From the NCBI RefSeq assembly GCF_900446215.1, contig NZ_UAQZ01000016.1:62001-126000 (forward strand): DNA of 64,000 bases. The letters are read 5' to 3'. This document shows positions 33,328 to 42,406 of this stretch, piece after piece. Every line of letters starts with the position of its first letter. The stretch's first letter is position 1. This DNA is from Burkholderia cenocepacia. Its GTDB lineage: Bacteria; Pseudomonadota; Gammaproteobacteria; Burkholderiales; Burkholderiaceae. The translations under genes were made by a program, and so were the position numbers. The notes below the pieces were generated by a model. That model saw only the letters and a list, made by a program, of their open reading frames with translations. It was not told the origin of the DNA and searched no databases.

Positions 33328-35745
33328 CTAGTCGCCATCGCTCAGCAGACTTGGAAACAGCTCACCGTCGATAAGCTCGAAGCCGAACTCTGCCGCAGTC
33401 GCTATAGCGTCCGCCGAGAACCTACTTGTGGTGATCAGGATGCCGCGACTTTTTGACGACGCCCCTTTATCCGCAAGGGCGATGGCGCCGTAAAGTTCGC
33501 GCACGACCTCTGGCCCCACGGTGCGATGCTGTGCCCAACATTTGCACTGAGCGATCCACGATTGATTGTCCTCGCCCACAGCATAGAGATCGACACCGCC
33601 ATCGCCGTCCCTGTTTGCCGACTGATGGACGACTCGCAGCCCTCGGCGCGTCAACAGACGAAGACAGTCCTTTTCGAAGTCGAACCACGCTGGTCGAGAT
33701 CCGGCCGGGGCAGTCGATACCTCGTCGAAGATCATCCGTGACGCCGACCTACTCCGATAGATCCTTATCCGCTCCTCGTCGCCAGCGTGCCCCCTCTCGT
33801 GCGGACGAACGAAAGTGAATCCTTCCGGAATATGCATACCATATCTTTGGGCCAGGAACCGCTGCGCGGCGGACGCAGTGCCTGCTCGTCTAAGATGCGG
33901 TGCCACTGAATGCTTTGGGCGGCCTGCGCTCAGTTCGCCGACGGCCAAGCGGTCGGAGTGGGGGGCCGAATAACGCACCCGCGGAAGATAGATAACGGTT
34001 CGCACGTCTCTCCCTCGAATCCGACGACGCATCGGGCGCACGTTGAAAAGGCGTTCCCGCTCCTCGACGACTAGAAAGTCGCGAACGATCGCCGCGGCGA
34101 TTAGCTTTAGGCTAAGCTCCGCGTCAGAGTTCCAGACGGCCTCGCCGTCGTCGTTGCGTGGACGAATTAGGTGTGCCGATACCGCTCTTGGCGGATCGCC
34201 TGTGATGCCTATGGCGACGTGGTGATATCGTTCGGATGAGTCTAGAAAATGGCAGGAAAATTCCCCATTGGTCTCGAATATTCTTGCTGCAACGAAGGGG
34301 CCGAAAGCCACCTCGACGCGCGCACCCCAAGGGATCGACCACTGCCTGGCTTCCTGGGCTTCACGCAGCATCCTCTCGATAGCAGCCTCTGCCTCGTCAT
34401 AAGAGCCTTCGAGCGCCACATTCCGCAATGACTCGCAGATATCCGCCAACGGCACTGGGAAATCGTGCGGGGTCAGTCGCAAACCGGCATCCAATAGATC
34501 AATGATTTCCAGGCCGCTACGCCAGAGTTCCTCGATGTCGCCGAGCGGCGCTTCCATGTCGATGGCTGCGGCCTTCATCTCGAGACCATAGTCCGACGTG
34601 TTGGCCATCCAAGGCCGATGAGAACCTGATTTGGTGATTCTGGTGTCGAGCAACGCGGCTTCGAACGTGCCTTTTGCCGCCTCAGCCAGTACGTCATCTG
34701 CCGCATCGAGCAAGATCGGCATCAGTTTGTCTAGCAAGCAGAAGAGCGAGTATGGGTCGTTAAGAACCGCGAAACAGGCCTCGTACGCAGCTTGCGCACT
34801 CGGTTCCGGTCCAGCCATTTCGGCAAGCCAGCGACCAATAAGCGGAGCGCGCTTCACCAGCGTAATCGCGCGCTGTTGCAATGGCCCGGGCTCTAGCCAC
34901 ATGCCGTCGGCATCGACCACAGGCCGGACACCGTCGAGCGCTTGGCGATCAAGAATCGCTTGGACGAAACCGGCGGCCCGCCCGCGGTTACGGAGAGCCT
35001 GACGACCCCATGCGGCGCGTGCCCGATCTTTTGCATGAAGATCGTCTGCCCATGGTCCCTGGTACGAGAGTTCGGCCCACACGTCTGACGATGCATCCGG
35101 CCATAGTGGTATTTCGACCCTCTCGTCTCTGCTCGCGACGCTATCGAGACAAAACGGATCGAACCGTTCCTGAACGTTGGAACGTGGAATTCCGGGCGTT
35201 GGGAATTTCCACTGAGCGTCCATAGCGCGGACTGAGGGCGTGGTACTACTCATGCCCGCGTACAGATCGGCTTCCATCCAGCCTGAATGCTGCCCGTCTG
35301 GCGTGGCGACAGTCATGAGGAAACGGCCTTTCTGGCGAAGAGCCACCACGACGGCGTCCGTGCCGGATCGCATCCAGCGCACATGTGGACGCGGATTTTG
35401 TGCGCGCGTCATGACCGTCAAGGAAAAAAGCGTCGATGGCGAGGTATTCCATCTCCACCCGACTGCCGCACATGCCCCTGCACGACGAACGCGTTTAACA
35501 GCGTCGGGATCGTACGCGATAAAGATTATGCAGGGTACGCCATCATCGCCCACCCACGCAGGCCCAAAGAAACGCTGCCCGACCGTCGTACCGCAGAATT
35601 TCGCCACAAGCTCTCTCAACCCGTCGGCGGTAATCGGCAAAGAGTGTGTCGCCTTTGCACGAGCGAATGGCATATCAGCTGTTTGAGTGCGGCGTGTCTC
35701 TCCGGATGGGGCGATTTCTGCTGCATCGTTTTTGTCGTCGTCCAT
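33328..35745 (-). CDS. Large protein with C-terminal Mrr-type restriction endonuclease domain
   Basis: In this 805-residue protein the last ~120 residues are a PD-(D/E)xK domain of the Mrr_cat type: FEKDCLRLLTRRGLRV, then Asp719 in DGGVDLYAVG and Gln733-Cys-Lys735 in IAQCKCWAQ, then RELYGAIA and GILITTSRFS. Mrr-type domains cut DNA, often modified DNA. The first ~680 residues are not recognised. They hold a helical section around 250-460 and a mixed section ending RYGMHIPEGFTFVRPHERG, perhaps a sensing or DNA-recognition part. It has no methyltransferase partner, so a stand-alone type IV-like role is possible (inference). The start at 35745 is the first ATG of the frame. Confidence 0.7.
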   Translation of the reverse strand: MDDDKNDAAEIAPSGETRRTQTADMPFARAKATHSLPITADGLRELVAKFCGTTVGQRFFGPAWVGDDGVPCIIFIAYDPDAVKRVRRAGACAAVGWRWNTSPSTLFSLTVMTRAQNPRPHVRWMRSGTDAVVVALRQKGRFLMTVATPDGQHSGWMEADLYAGMSSTTPSVRAMDAQWKFPTPGIPRSNVQERFDPFCLDSVASRDERVEIPLWPDASSDVWAELSYQGPWADDLHAKDRARAAWGRQALRNRGRAAGFVQAILDRQALDGVRPVVDADGMWLEPGPLQQRAITLVKRAPLIGRWLAEMAGPEPSAQAAYEACFAVLNDPYSLFCLLDKLMPILLDAADDVLAEAAKGTFEAALLDTRITKSGSHRPWMANTSDYGLEMKAAAIDMEAPLGDIEELWRSGLEIIDLLDAGLRLTPHDFPVPLADICESLRNVALEGSYDEAEAAIERMLREAQEARQWSIPWGARVEVAFGPFVAARIFETNGEFSCHFLDSSERYHHVAIGITGDPPRAVSAHLIRPRNDDGEAVWNSDAELSLKLIAAAIVRDFLVVEERERLFNVRPMRRRIRGRDVRTVIYLPRVRYSAPHSDRLAVGELSAGRPKHSVAPHLRRAGTASAAQRFLAQRYGMHIPEGFTFVRPHERGHAGDEERIRIYRSRSASRMIFDEVSTAPAGSRPAWFDFEKDCLRLLTRRGLRVVHQSANRDGDGGVDLYAVGEDNQSWIAQCKCWAQHRTVGPEVVRELYGAIALADKGASSKSRGILITTSRFSADAIATAAEFGFELIDGELFPSLLSDGD

Positions 35746-36374
35746 GTTCGATTTCGAAGCCGATTTAGGATGAGGTAGTCATATGATGCCCGCAGATGGG
35801 CGTACGTTGCCGCAACCCCATCGCCTATCTTACCAATCAATGGTCGACGGATCGGCAACGACAAATTGGTCTGTATTGAAGTTGGTCCGCTCAACGGGAC
35901 AATTGAGGGCTGTTCACATTGGACACCAATCAGGAGTAAATGATTGGGGAGCATTTTGCAGCAGTCTCACCGCCGTCGGTCTCACCGTACGAGCAAAAGC
36001 CTTGGGTCGGCCGACCGGCTTGAGCACCTTGCGATCGCTTTGGCTCAAAAGCAGCCGTAGGGTGCACCCTACGGTGACCGGCGGCAGCGGGACGTGCAGA
36101 GTCGTTCGCGTCGTGCCAGAACCGCCATTCGCGGTTGCGTGCCACCGCTGACGCCGGGAAGAACGTGCCCGCAAGATAGGGAACCTTATCACGCCAGCAC
36201 TATTAGTCCGCTCGAACACGCAACTCGCTCAACTAGTGACAGGAGCTGCCAGGTGGTACAACAGCGTAACGGCGAGCTAACCCCGTCTTTGCGGCGCAAA
36301 GCTCGGTAACCTATGGCTAAACATAGGCGGGCCCGGCCGTGCGCTTGTCGCGGGCGCAAATGCGCTGAGGCCGG
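35746..36374. other. Gap at the right end of the accessory block
   Basis: This 629-base stretch between the Mrr-type gene and the LysR gene contains no convincing coding sequence. It contains a perfect 20-bp palindrome (listed separately) and shorter hairpins such as CCTATG-GCTAAA-CATAGG near 36311. No tRNA, integrase or att-like direct repeat was found, so this boundary of the block is not marked by an obvious integration site. Confidence 0.5.
36055..36074. repeat. Perfect 20-bp palindrome
   Basis: CCGTAGGGTG is followed directly by CACCCTACGG, its exact reverse complement, with no spacer. It lies in the gap between the Mrr-type gene and the LysR gene and has no T-run. It could be a protein-binding site or a mobile-element scar; only one copy is seen here. 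Confidence 0.8.
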
Positions 36375-37322
36375 CTACCTCGCCAGAGTTTCGGTGGGCG
36401 CCTTTGGACTGCAGCGATGCGACCGCGTAGCGTCGAGCTCCTTAAGAACGCCGACAAAAGCGCGCAAACCAACAGGAACTTGTCGGTGTCCGGGGTAGTA
36501 CAAATACAAGCCGGGGTAGGTCGGGCACCACTCGCTCAGCAACGCGCTCAGTGAGCCATTATCGAGGTACGGCCTGGCCATCTGCTCGGGAACGAAAGCT
36601 ACCCCGAGCCCTTGTAGTGCGGCCTCAAGCATCAATTCGGTCCGGTTCAAGACCAGCGAGCCCGGAACATCAATCGAAACTGCGTGACCGCGGCGCTTGA
36701 ACTCCCACTTGTACGGTCGCCCGTTCGGCGTACGAGAACAAATGCACTGGTGTTCGGCAAGGTCAACGGGCGTGCGCGGCGGTTTGCGGGCAGCGAGATA
36801 TGTTTTCGATGCGACGGGAATCATTCGAGACGGACCGCCGAAATGGACCGCGACCATATCCTGAGGCACTGCCTCCCCGAGCCGAAAGCCTGCATCGAAG
36901 CCTTCGGCAACGATATCCACAAAGGCCGGTTCGGCGACGAGGTCCACGCGCATTTCGGGGTAGCGGTTCAGGAATTCGGGGATGATCTTCTGAACAAGCA
37001 ACATCGATACCGTCTCGGATGCAGTGAGACGCAATGTGCCAGAAGGGTGATCGCGGTTCGCATCCATCTCGGCTAGCGCACTATCGAGATCCTGCAAAAT
37101 CGGATGAAGCTTCGTGACGAGGCGCTCCCCGGCTGGTGTGGGGGAGACACTGCGCGTCGTCCGGTTAAGCAGGCGCACGCCTACTCGCTCTTCCAGGTCG
37201 CGCATCATGTGACTAAGCGTGGAGGCAGCCAGCTCGAGTTCTTCGGCGGCCTTTCGAAAACTGCGGTGACTGACAACCGCGCTGAGCGCTCTCAGTTCAT
37301 TCAATGTGGGGCGGCTATTCAT
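36375..37322 (-). CDS. LysR family transcriptional regulator
   Basis: This 315-residue LysR regulator has an N-terminal winged helix-turn-helix (LNELRALSAVVSHRSFRKAAEELELAAS in pieces, then LSHMMRDLEERVGVRLLNRTTRS) and a periplasmic-binding-like effector domain. The residues LRLTASETVSMLLVQKIIP and DAGFRLGEAVPQDMVAV are typical of the DsdC/CrgA-like branch that controls oxidoreductases. It is divergent from an SDR gene with about 100 bases between starts, so it most likely regulates that gene. Confidence 0.92.
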   Translation of the reverse strand: MNSRPTLNELRALSAVVSHRSFRKAAEELELAASTLSHMMRDLEERVGVRLLNRTTRSVSPTPAGERLVTKLHPILQDLDSALAEMDANRDHPSGTLRLTASETVSMLLVQKIIPEFLNRYPEMRVDLVAEPAFVDIVAEGFDAGFRLGEAVPQDMVAVHFGGPSRMIPVASKTYLAARKPPRTPVDLAEHQCICSRTPNGRPYKWEFKRRGHAVSIDVPGSLVLNRTELMLEAALQGLGVAFVPEQMARPYLDNGSLSALLSEWCPTYPGLYLYYPGHRQVPVGLRAFVGVLKELDATRSHRCSPKAPTETLAR

Positions 37323-37423
37323 GGTTTTTTGCCATCAAGACATGCCGCATTAGACCACTTATCGCCTGCTTTAGCGGCGGATACAGTGATGGCCCAATTC
37401 CCATTCGACCGAAGGAGCGTGTT

Positions 37424-38257
37424 ATGACCCATACCTGGTTCATTACGGCTGTGAACAGCGGCTTTGGCCGCGAAATGAGCGAACAACTGCTCGCGCGTGG
37501 TGACCGTGTCGTTGGCACGGTACGTGAACTGCAATCCGTCGAAGACCTGCACGAGAGGTACCCGGAATCGTTTCGGCGACTCCCATTGGATGTCACCGAC
37601 GTCGCAGCCATCCCCAAGGTGGTGCAGCGAGCGTTTGCAGAATACGGCAGGGTCGATGTCGTGGTGAATAATGCAGGCTATGGGCTGTTCGGGCCGGCCG
37701 AAGGTTTGACGAATGAGCAAATCCGAGACCAGATTGATACCAACCTGGTTGGTCCGATACATGTGACACGTGCGGTACTTCCTCACCTGCGTGCGCAGGG
37801 TGGCGGGCGAATCGTCGCGATGTCTACGTACGGTGGCCAGGCCGCACATCCTGGCGCGTCGCTCTACCATGCGAGCAAGTGGGGGCTAGAGGGTTTTTTT
37901 GAATCGCTTGCCTCCGAGGTCGCATTTTTCGATATCGGCGTGACGATCGTCGAGCCCGGCAGTGTACGTACGGCATTCCGACGCACGGCCGGCACCCGGA
38001 TGGGTGCGGACCTGCCGGCCTACAAGGACACGCCAATCGGCGCACTGCGCGCGCGGCTGGCCGATCCTGCTTTCGCGCCGAATGGCGATCTTGAGAAGAT
38101 GGTGCGCTTGATTATCGCCAGCGCGCACGAAACTCCAGCGCCAAGACGGATCGTGCTGGGCACTGATTCATACAACATGATCCATAAGGCCCTCAGCGAA
38201 CGCCTCGCCAGCCTTGAGGCCCAAAAGGATCAGGCACAGTCGACGGACAGTGCGTAA
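37424..38257 (+). CDS. SDR family oxidoreductase
   Basis: This 277-residue classical short-chain dehydrogenase has a TGxxxGxG-like cofactor loop that reads TAVNSGFGREM, where the usual first Gly is replaced by Ala and an Asn-Ser pair, a variant found in many Burkholderia SDRs. NNAGYGLFGP and the catalytic Tyr-x3-Lys in YHASKWGLEGF are present. The ATG at 37424 has GAAGGAG six bases upstream. It is divergent from the LysR gene that probably controls it. The substrate is unknown; the family fits ketone or aldehyde reduction with NADPH. Confidence 0.88.
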   Translation: MTHTWFITAVNSGFGREMSEQLLARGDRVVGTVRELQSVEDLHERYPESFRRLPLDVTDVAAIPKVVQRAFAEYGRVDVVVNNAGYGLFGPAEGLTNEQIRDQIDTNLVGPIHVTRAVLPHLRAQGGGRIVAMSTYGGQAAHPGASLYHASKWGLEGFFESLASEVAFFDIGVTIVEPGSVRTAFRRTAGTRMGADLPAYKDTPIGALRARLADPAFAPNGDLEKMVRLIIASAHETPAPRRIVLGTDSYNMIHKALSERLASLEAQKDQAQSTDSA

Positions 38258-38541
38258 CGCCGAAATCGCTGGATGGCGCGAACACATGATCGTGCCCATC
38301 AGCTTGATCCGGAGCGTCGCATGGAACTCCTCGGGTAAGTCTGCCGCCGCCGTCGTTGCGATGGCGGAACGCTTGTACGTGCGTCATGCGCCAGGCGGGG
38401 ACGATGCGGTCACCGCTGTGGGCATTTGGGGAATGCGATACGAGTGACCGTGCCGCGGGGCGCACTCTTACCCGCCCGGCACTCGTGCTTTAGAGTGATC
38501 GCGCGCAAAGACGCCAAGACTGCTCACGCGCGCCTCCGTGC

Positions 38542-39081
38542 TCACGTCCATTCGATCGGCGCCTGTGGCCGTGCCAGGAGTTCCATTCCGCTTGCCGGCA
38601 ACGGCAGCGCAGTCTTGTAGCGAACCTGCTTCAGTGCAAAGCTCGACCGGATATTCGAAACGCCGGGAATTTTCGTGAGCCAGTGCACAATGAAGTGCTC
38701 GAGGCTCTGCATGTCGGGCATCACGACGCGCAACAGATAATCGGCATCGCCCGTCATCAAATAGCACTCCATGACTTCGGGTCTTTGCGCGATCGCATCT
38801 TCGAAGCGGTTCAGCGCGTCTTCTACCTGCTTTTCCAGGCTTACCTGGATGAATACGTTCAGATGCAGACCCAGGGCTTCGGCGTCCAGAAGCGTGACCT
38901 GCTGACGAAACAACCCAAGTCGCTCCAGCGTTCGTACGCGGTTGAAACATGGTGTCGATGACAGATTGACGGCGCGCGCCAGTTCGGCGTTAGTGATGCG
39001 GGCGTCGTTCTGCAATTGCTGCAAGATCGCGATGTCGATGCGATCGAGCCGGCGGGCGCCGGATTTCTGCTCTGCAGCCAT
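38542..39081 (-). CDS. Lrp/AsnC family transcriptional regulator
   Basis: This 179-residue regulator has the AsnC helix-turn-helix (LDRIDIAILQQLQNDARI, then NAELARAVNLSSTPCFNRVR) and a C-terminal RAM ligand-sensing domain with CYLMTGDADYLLRVVMPDM. The last 15 residues after the RAM domain extend beyond Lrp itself. It is divergent from the AceE-type gene, with 160 bases between starts, so it most likely responds to an amino acid and controls 2-oxo acid oxidation. Confidence 0.93.
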   Translation of the reverse strand: MAAEQKSGARRLDRIDIAILQQLQNDARITNAELARAVNLSSTPCFNRVRTLERLGLFRQQVTLLDAEALGLHLNVFIQVSLEKQVEDALNRFEDAIAQRPEVMECYLMTGDADYLLRVVMPDMQSLEHFIVHWLTKIPGVSNIRSSFALKQVRYKTALPLPASGMELLARPQAPIEWT

Positions 39082-39241
39082 AGTTCACATATTCCGATTA
39101 GTGGCGGGTTTGGGGAATTTATACACTACTTGATTGCGATTTGATAGTGGAAACAGACGCACTTTCTGCGACTCGGCGCGTAAGCTGATACGGCGATCCC
39201 AAGCAAGATCAAACCCCTGTTTTCCTATCCGGAGTTGCGTC

Positions 39242-41956
39242 ATGACCGATTTATCGAGCGGCCACGCCTCGCTGCAGGCCCTTGCCCGAAGCGACGAAGA
39301 TAATGATCCTCACGAGACTGCGGAGTGGCTTGACGCGCTGGACGGCGTCATTCAGCACGTGGGCCTCGATCGCGCACAATATCTGTTCGACCGGCTCGCC
39401 GCCCATGCACTGACACGCGGCATCGCATCGGCCCGCGCGAGCAAGACGCCGTACGTCAACACGATCCCAGTCGAGGAACAGGGCCCGTACCCGGGCGACT
39501 TGGAAATTGAAGAACGTCTTTCGGCGGCTTTGCGCTGGAACGCCCTCGCCATGGTCGTCCGCGCGAACCGCGCCTATGGCGAACTCGGAGGACACGTCGC
39601 CAGCTACGCGTCCGCGGCCGACCTGTTCGAAGTCGGCTTCAACCATTTCTTTCGCGGTGCGCACGCCGCAGGCGGAGGCGACCTGGTGTTCTTCCAGCCG
39701 CATTCGTCGCCGGGCATTTATGCGCGGGCGTATCTCGAAGGATTTCTCGACGACACTCATCTTGAACACTACCGTCGCGAGATCGCGGGGCAGGGCTTGT
39801 GTTCGTACCCTCACCCATGGCTGATGCCCGACTTCTGGCAGTTCCCTACAGGCTCAATGGGCATCGGTCCGATCAATGCCATCTATCAGGCGCGTTTCAT
39901 GCGCTATCTTCAAAACCGCGGCCTGTCGGCTACCGAGGAACGCAGGGTCTGGGGATTCTTTGGCGACGGCGAAATGGACGAACCAGAATCGATCGGCGCG
40001 TTGTCACTTGCCGCCCGCGAGAGCCTCGATAACCTGGTCTTCGTGATCAACTGCAATCTTCAGCGGCTCGACGGCCCGGTGCGCAGCAACAGCCGTATCA
40101 TCGACGAACTCGAAGCCCAATTTGTGGGGGCCGGGTGGAACGTCATAAAGGTGCTCTGGGGTTCGGACTGGGATGATCTCCTCGAGCGCGATCGTACCGG
40201 CGCGTTGCCGCGCGCCTTTTCCAACACGGTGGACGGCCAGTTCCAGACATTTTCCGCGAACGACGGTCAGTACAATCGCGAACGATTCTTCAACCAGAGT
40301 CCAGAACTTGCTGCCTTGGCGGCTCATTTGAGCAACGACGACATCGACCGCCTGCGCCGTGGCGGCCACGACGTTCGCAAGCTCTACGCCGCGTATCTCC
40401 GAGCTGTTCGGCACCGCGGCCAGCCGACCGTCATCCTCGCAAAGACCATGAAGGGCTTCGGCATGGGCCCGATCGGCCAGGGGCGGATGACGACGCACCA
40501 GCAAAAAAAGCTCGACGTCGAACAGCTCAAGATATTCCGCGACAAGTTTCGATTGCCGTTGTCCGATGAGGACGTCGAGCAATTGCGCTTCTACAAGCCC
40601 GCCGCCACGAGTGCGGAGATGAAGTATCTCCACGACCGGCGCACGGCCCTCGGCGGCTACCTGCCCCGGCGGCGCCGCGCGGCGTCCTCGGTACCGGCCT
40701 TGCCTGACTTCGCTTCCTGGGCGCAATTTTCCGTTGATGCCAGTTGCCGCGAAATGTCCACGACAATGGCTGTCGTGCGCATGCTCGGCAGTCTCCTGAA
40801 GGATCCAACGCTCGGCCCACGCGTCGTCCCTATCGTCGCAGACGAGGCTCGTACCTTCGGCATGGCCAATCTGTTCCGCCAGGTCGGAATCTATTCGCCG
40901 CTTGGTCAGTTGTACGAACCCGAAGACCTTGGCACGATGCTTTACTACCGCGAGGACAAAGGTGGCCAAATCCTTGAAGAGGGTATTTCGGAAGCCGGCG
41001 CCATCTCGTCGTGGATCGCGGCCGCGACGTCGTACAGCGTTCACGATCTGGCGATGCTGCCTTGCTACATCTACTACTCGATGTTCGGTTTTCAGCGCAT
41101 CGGTGATCTGATCTGGGCGGCGGCAGACCAGCGCGCGCGGGGTTTTCTGATCGGCGCCACGGCGGGCAAGACAACGCTTGGCGGAGAAGGACTCCAGCAT
41201 CAGGACGGCACAAGCCATCTCGCCGCCTCGACGGTGCCCAATTGCCGAGCCTATGATCCGGCGTTCGCGTACGAGGTCGCGCTGATCATGGAGGAAGGCA
41301 TGCGCGAAATGGTCGAGCGTCAGCGGGACGTGTTCTACTACCTGACCGTCACCAACGAGAATTATCCTCAACCGTCCGCACCGACCGGCGATTACGAATC
41401 GCTGCGAGTTGGGGTGCTCAAAGGAATCCATCCGGTTCCGGATGCACAAAGCGGCGAGGCGAGTATTCAGTTACTGGGCTCCGGCGCGATCCTCGGCGAA
41501 GTGCTCGCGGCGGCCCGACTGCTCAGGCAGGACTGGGGCATCGAAGCAGCGGTGTGGAGTGTGACGAGCTTCACCGAACTGCATCGAGACGGCGTTGCCG
41601 CCGAGCGGAATCGCCGCTTGAGCCCAGCGGCGGAGGCGACGCCGGCCTACGTCACGTCGGTTCTCGGCACCACTTGTGGTCCGGTCGTCGCGGCGACGGA
41701 CTATGTCCGCGCCGTGCCCGAACTGATTCGTGCCTTCGTGCCACGGCGCTATGTCACGCTCGGTACCGACGGCTTCGGCCGTAGCGACACGCGCGCGGCC
41801 CTGCGCGAGTTCTTCGAGGTCGATCGTATCTCGATCGTGATTGCAGCGCTCGGTGCGCTCGCGGACGAGGGTTCGATCGAGCGCACCGTGCTCAAGGCGG
41901 CGCTCGAGCGCTACGCCAGAGGAGGGGCACCGGCTGCACCAACATGGGAGCGTTGA
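39242..41956 (+). CDS. AceE-type 2-oxo acid dehydrogenase E1 component (homodimeric)
   Basis: This 904-residue thiamin diphosphate enzyme is homologous to the homodimeric pyruvate dehydrogenase E1 (AceE). The ThDP motif reads GDGEMDEPES, with its closing NCNLQRLDGPV some 30 residues later. QEGPYPGD-like EEQGPYPGD, HQQKKLDVEQLK and the transketolase-like C-terminal domain (ADEARTFGMANLFRQVGIYS in two parts) follow. No E2 or E3 gene is adjacent. With a divergent Lrp-type regulator it resembles MdeB of pseudomonads, an E1 for 2-oxobutyrate from methionine, rather than the housekeeping AceE (inference). The ATG at 39242 has GGAG upstream and begins the family's N-terminus. Confidence 0.85.
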   Translation: MTDLSSGHASLQALARSDEDNDPHETAEWLDALDGVIQHVGLDRAQYLFDRLAAHALTRGIASARASKTPYVNTIPVEEQGPYPGDLEIEERLSAALRWNALAMVVRANRAYGELGGHVASYASAADLFEVGFNHFFRGAHAAGGGDLVFFQPHSSPGIYARAYLEGFLDDTHLEHYRREIAGQGLCSYPHPWLMPDFWQFPTGSMGIGPINAIYQARFMRYLQNRGLSATEERRVWGFFGDGEMDEPESIGALSLAARESLDNLVFVINCNLQRLDGPVRSNSRIIDELEAQFVGAGWNVIKVLWGSDWDDLLERDRTGALPRAFSNTVDGQFQTFSANDGQYNRERFFNQSPELAALAAHLSNDDIDRLRRGGHDVRKLYAAYLRAVRHRGQPTVILAKTMKGFGMGPIGQGRMTTHQQKKLDVEQLKIFRDKFRLPLSDEDVEQLRFYKPAATSAEMKYLHDRRTALGGYLPRRRRAASSVPALPDFASWAQFSVDASCREMSTTMAVVRMLGSLLKDPTLGPRVVPIVADEARTFGMANLFRQVGIYSPLGQLYEPEDLGTMLYYREDKGGQILEEGISEAGAISSWIAAATSYSVHDLAMLPCYIYYSMFGFQRIGDLIWAAADQRARGFLIGATAGKTTLGGEGLQHQDGTSHLAASTVPNCRAYDPAFAYEVALIMEEGMREMVERQRDVFYYLTVTNENYPQPSAPTGDYESLRVGVLKGIHPVPDAQSGEASIQLLGSGAILGEVLAAARLLRQDWGIEAAVWSVTSFTELHRDGVAAERNRRLSPAAEATPAYVTSVLGTTCGPVVAATDYVRAVPELIRAFVPRRYVTLGTDGFGRSDTRAALREFFEVDRISIVIAALGALADEGSIERTVLKAALERYARGGAPAAPTWER

Positions 41957-42406
41957 ACTGTCGCAAGAGAGAGGGGCGCAAACCGCGCTCTTTCGAACAG
42001 CCGGGCCGTCGCTTGTGGCGCACGCCCGGCATTAGCGTTCCCTGAAGGAAGAACCGCTTTACCCCAACATCAGTGTTGAATGGAATCGGGGCGACCATCC
42101 CGCTCGGAAGCGAACTCGTCTGAACGTCCAAAAGTTTCGTTCCGGGCCAACGGACTTGGGCGACGTGCTGAATCGGAAATCCATGGGTGTCAGTAGCCGG
42201 CCAGGCGACCCTGCGCCGGGCTGCGCGTGACCAACAGCGATCACCCGTTCAATTCCACGTACCGCCGGGCGATTTCGCCGAGTCGATGGTGTGGCGGCTA
42301 ACACTATCGTATAAGGTCCGAACTCCCACGAGGTGATATTGCGGAGACCGACTGTTCTCTAGACTTCCGGTTAATCCTTCCACCGCAACGATTTCCGGAG
42401 AACAGC
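41957..42406. other. 450-base gap between the E1 gene and a LysR gene
   Basis: No gene is seen. GCCGGGC and GCCCGGC just after the E1 gene (42001-42031) can form a 7-bp stem, but no T-run follows. The last 60 bases lead into the LysR start with TCCGGAGAACAGC as its ribosome binding site. Confidence 0.5.

Noticed and set aside
32826..33338. A 170-codon minus-strand frame between the STAND and Mrr-type genes
   Set aside because: It contains many Cys, Arg and Ser codons in chance order, overlaps the end of the Mrr-type gene and has no domain.
23178..36374. Prophage or integrative element
   Set aside because: No integrase, phage structural genes, tRNA gene or flanking direct repeats were found. 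Defence genes alone do not show a prophage.
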